64,000 bases of DNA from Endozoicomonas sp965208385 (lineage in GTDB: Bacteria; Pseudomonadota; Gammaproteobacteria; Pseudomonadales; Endozoicomonadaceae), in assembly GCA_965208385.1 (NCBI GenBank), contig CBDBOO010000098.1, positions 186,001 to 250,000 of the forward strand. Reading direction: 5' to 3'. The translations under genes and the position numbers were made by a program. The notes below the pieces were generated by a model. That model was not told the origin of the DNA and did no database searches. It was given only the letters and a program-made list of their open reading frames with translations. This document shows, piece after piece, positions 62,995 to 64,000 of this stretch (position 1 is the stretch's first letter; every line of letters begins with the position of its first letter).

Positions 62995-64000
62995 ATGATC
63001 AGTCAATTATTCATAAACAGACCCAAATTTGCTTTCGTCATATCAATAGTAATTACTCTGGTTGGCTTGATCGCGTTATCAATATTACCGATTGCCCAGT
63101 ATCCCAATATAACGCCGCCTAAAGTCAGCATCAGTGCCGTTTACCCCGGAGCCGATGCTGAAACCGTTGAAAAAGCAGTTATCCGCCCCATCGAGGAACA
63201 GGTTAACGGCGTTGAAGGTATGATCTCCATTGAATCCACGGCGGGCAATGATGGCAGTGCCTCAATAAGCATCACCTTTGCATCGGGAACGGATGATGAT
63301 ATCGCCCAGGTGAACGTCCAAAACCGTGTATCTGCGGCAGAACCAAAGCTCCCTGAAGAAGTACGCCGGCTCGGTATTAATGTACGTAAAGAATCATCCA
63401 ACTGGCTGATGGGAATCAACCTGATATCCACAAAAAGTGAGTACGATGAAATTTACTTAAGCAACTATGCTGAAAACTATCTGAAGGAACCCATTTCACG
63501 AATTCATGGCGTTTCAAGTGCCGCGGTAATGGGTGCCAAAACCTACAGCATGCGTATCTGGTTGAACCCTGAACGTATGACAGCACTGGATGTGACGACT
63601 ACCGATATTGCCAGTGCACTTCAGGAACAAAACGTCATTGTTGCTGCAGGTAAACTGGGAGAAGGTCCCAACCTGCCTGATCAGCAGTTTACCTATACCA
63701 TCAAAACGGCCGGGCGCCTGAGTGACCCTGCTGAATTTGATAATGTTATTATTCGTGCCCGGTCAGATGGCTCAATCGTTCGCCTGAAAGATATTGCCCG
63801 CATCGAAATGGGATCTCAGGATTATACTGGACAAGCCAAACTGAATAACGGTGACACGGCATTCCTTTCTGTCAACCAGCTGCCATCATCCAATGCGCTT
63901 CAAGTGGCTAAAGAAGTCTACTCCATCATGGAGGATCTCAAGAAAGACTTTCCGGAAGGTGTTGATTATCTCATCGGTTTCGACACGACAAAATTCATTA
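62995..64000 (+). CDS. RND efflux pump permease (AcrB/MexB-like), 3' partial
   Basis: The first 335 residues of an HAE1-type pump; the rest lies beyond the window. The first membrane helix is in FINRPKFAFVISIVITLVGLIAL, followed by the porter-domain motif LPIAQYPNITPPKVSISAVYPGADAETVEKAV and GVEGMISIESTAGNDGSASISI. ATG 62995 is two bases after the adaptor stop. It is likely a proton-driven drug or detergent exporter. Confidence 0.95.
   Translation, partial: MISQLFINRPKFAFVISIVITLVGLIALSILPIAQYPNITPPKVSISAVYPGADAETVEKAVIRPIEEQVNGVEGMISIESTAGNDGSASISITFASGTDDDIAQVNVQNRVSAAEPKLPEEVRRLGINVRKESSNWLMGINLISTKSEYDEIYLSNYAENYLKEPISRIHGVSSAAVMGAKTYSMRIWLNPERMTALDVTTTDIASALQEQNVIVAAGKLGEGPNLPDQQFTYTIKTAGRLSDPAEFDNVIIRARSDGSIVRLKDIARIEMGSQDYTGQAKLNNGDTAFLSVNQLPSSNALQVAKEVYSIMEDLKKDFPEGVDYLIGFDTTKFI

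Noticed and set aside
1..64000. rRNA, tRNA or riboswitch genes
   Set aside because: No sequence with the expected conserved cores or cloverleaf was recognised by eye; a tRNAscan or Rfam run could still find a small RNA.

Overview
The window looks like a chromosome segment of a host-associated marine gammaproteobacterium of the Oceanospirillales/Endozoicomonas type. This is inferred from the gene mix: type III secretion genes, a collagen-like secreted protein, a very large repeat protein, a liu leucine-degradation operon, Cpx, GltS, YvcK and RluE, and a heavy load of insertion sequences. No rRNA or tRNA gene or convincing CRISPR array was seen, so the taxonomy is not proven.

Layout. 0-2.4 kb: end of a polysaccharide locus (partial glycosyltransferase, sugar-phosphate transferase) and a YvcK/CofD-like gene. 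2.5-7.8 kb: a split type III secretion block. A secretin with an N-terminal LysM domain reads left, and sctX-sctY-sctV read right. 7.8-27.2 kb: an accessory zone with a GNAT gene, a large hairpin, a complete IS1634-type element, and an hsdR restriction gene broken by an IS607-like element. hsdR is then cut off by an ISKra4-type element. Next come an IS66-type fragment, an IS66 element with a 274-bp MITE nested in it, the 1724-residue repeat protein, and two more DDE transposases. 27.5-32 kb: DUF3010, an AhpD-like protein, GltS and a collagen-like secreted protein. 32.3-35.0 kb: an rve-type transposase with a second ISKra4-type copy inserted beside its start codon.

35.1-44.1 kb is a clean catabolic operon: liuR, liuA, liuB, liuC, liuD, liuE and an acetoacetyl-CoA synthetase. 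Together these take isovaleryl-CoA (from leucine) to acetyl-CoA and acetoacetyl-CoA, with a LiuR-like operator upstream. 44.1-57.3 kb holds mainly housekeeping and small genes: hemerythrin, Ap4A phosphorylase-like protein, alanine dehydrogenase, DUF3301, EfpL, DUF416, DUF2788, a DASS transporter, RluE with a His-rich repeat tail, VanZ-like, and a 7TMR-DISM histidine kinase. It also holds a DUF1521-like protein that could be a type III substrate. 57.4-61.4 kb is an envelope-stress block: cpxP-like, then cpxR-cpxA-nfi-DUF1439 lipoprotein. 61.8 kb to the end is an RND efflux adaptor and the start of its pump.

Most striking is the 1724-residue protein. It has a predicted signal peptide, a CxxC-CxxC pair, very basic nuclear-localisation-like segments, and 14 exact 39-residue repeats plus a partial one. 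These vary almost only in a short loop (NNGK, NSSR or NHGK). The layout recalls TALE-like solenoids, but that comparison is a hypothesis. The mobile elements are resolved to their ends where terminal repeats and target duplications allow.
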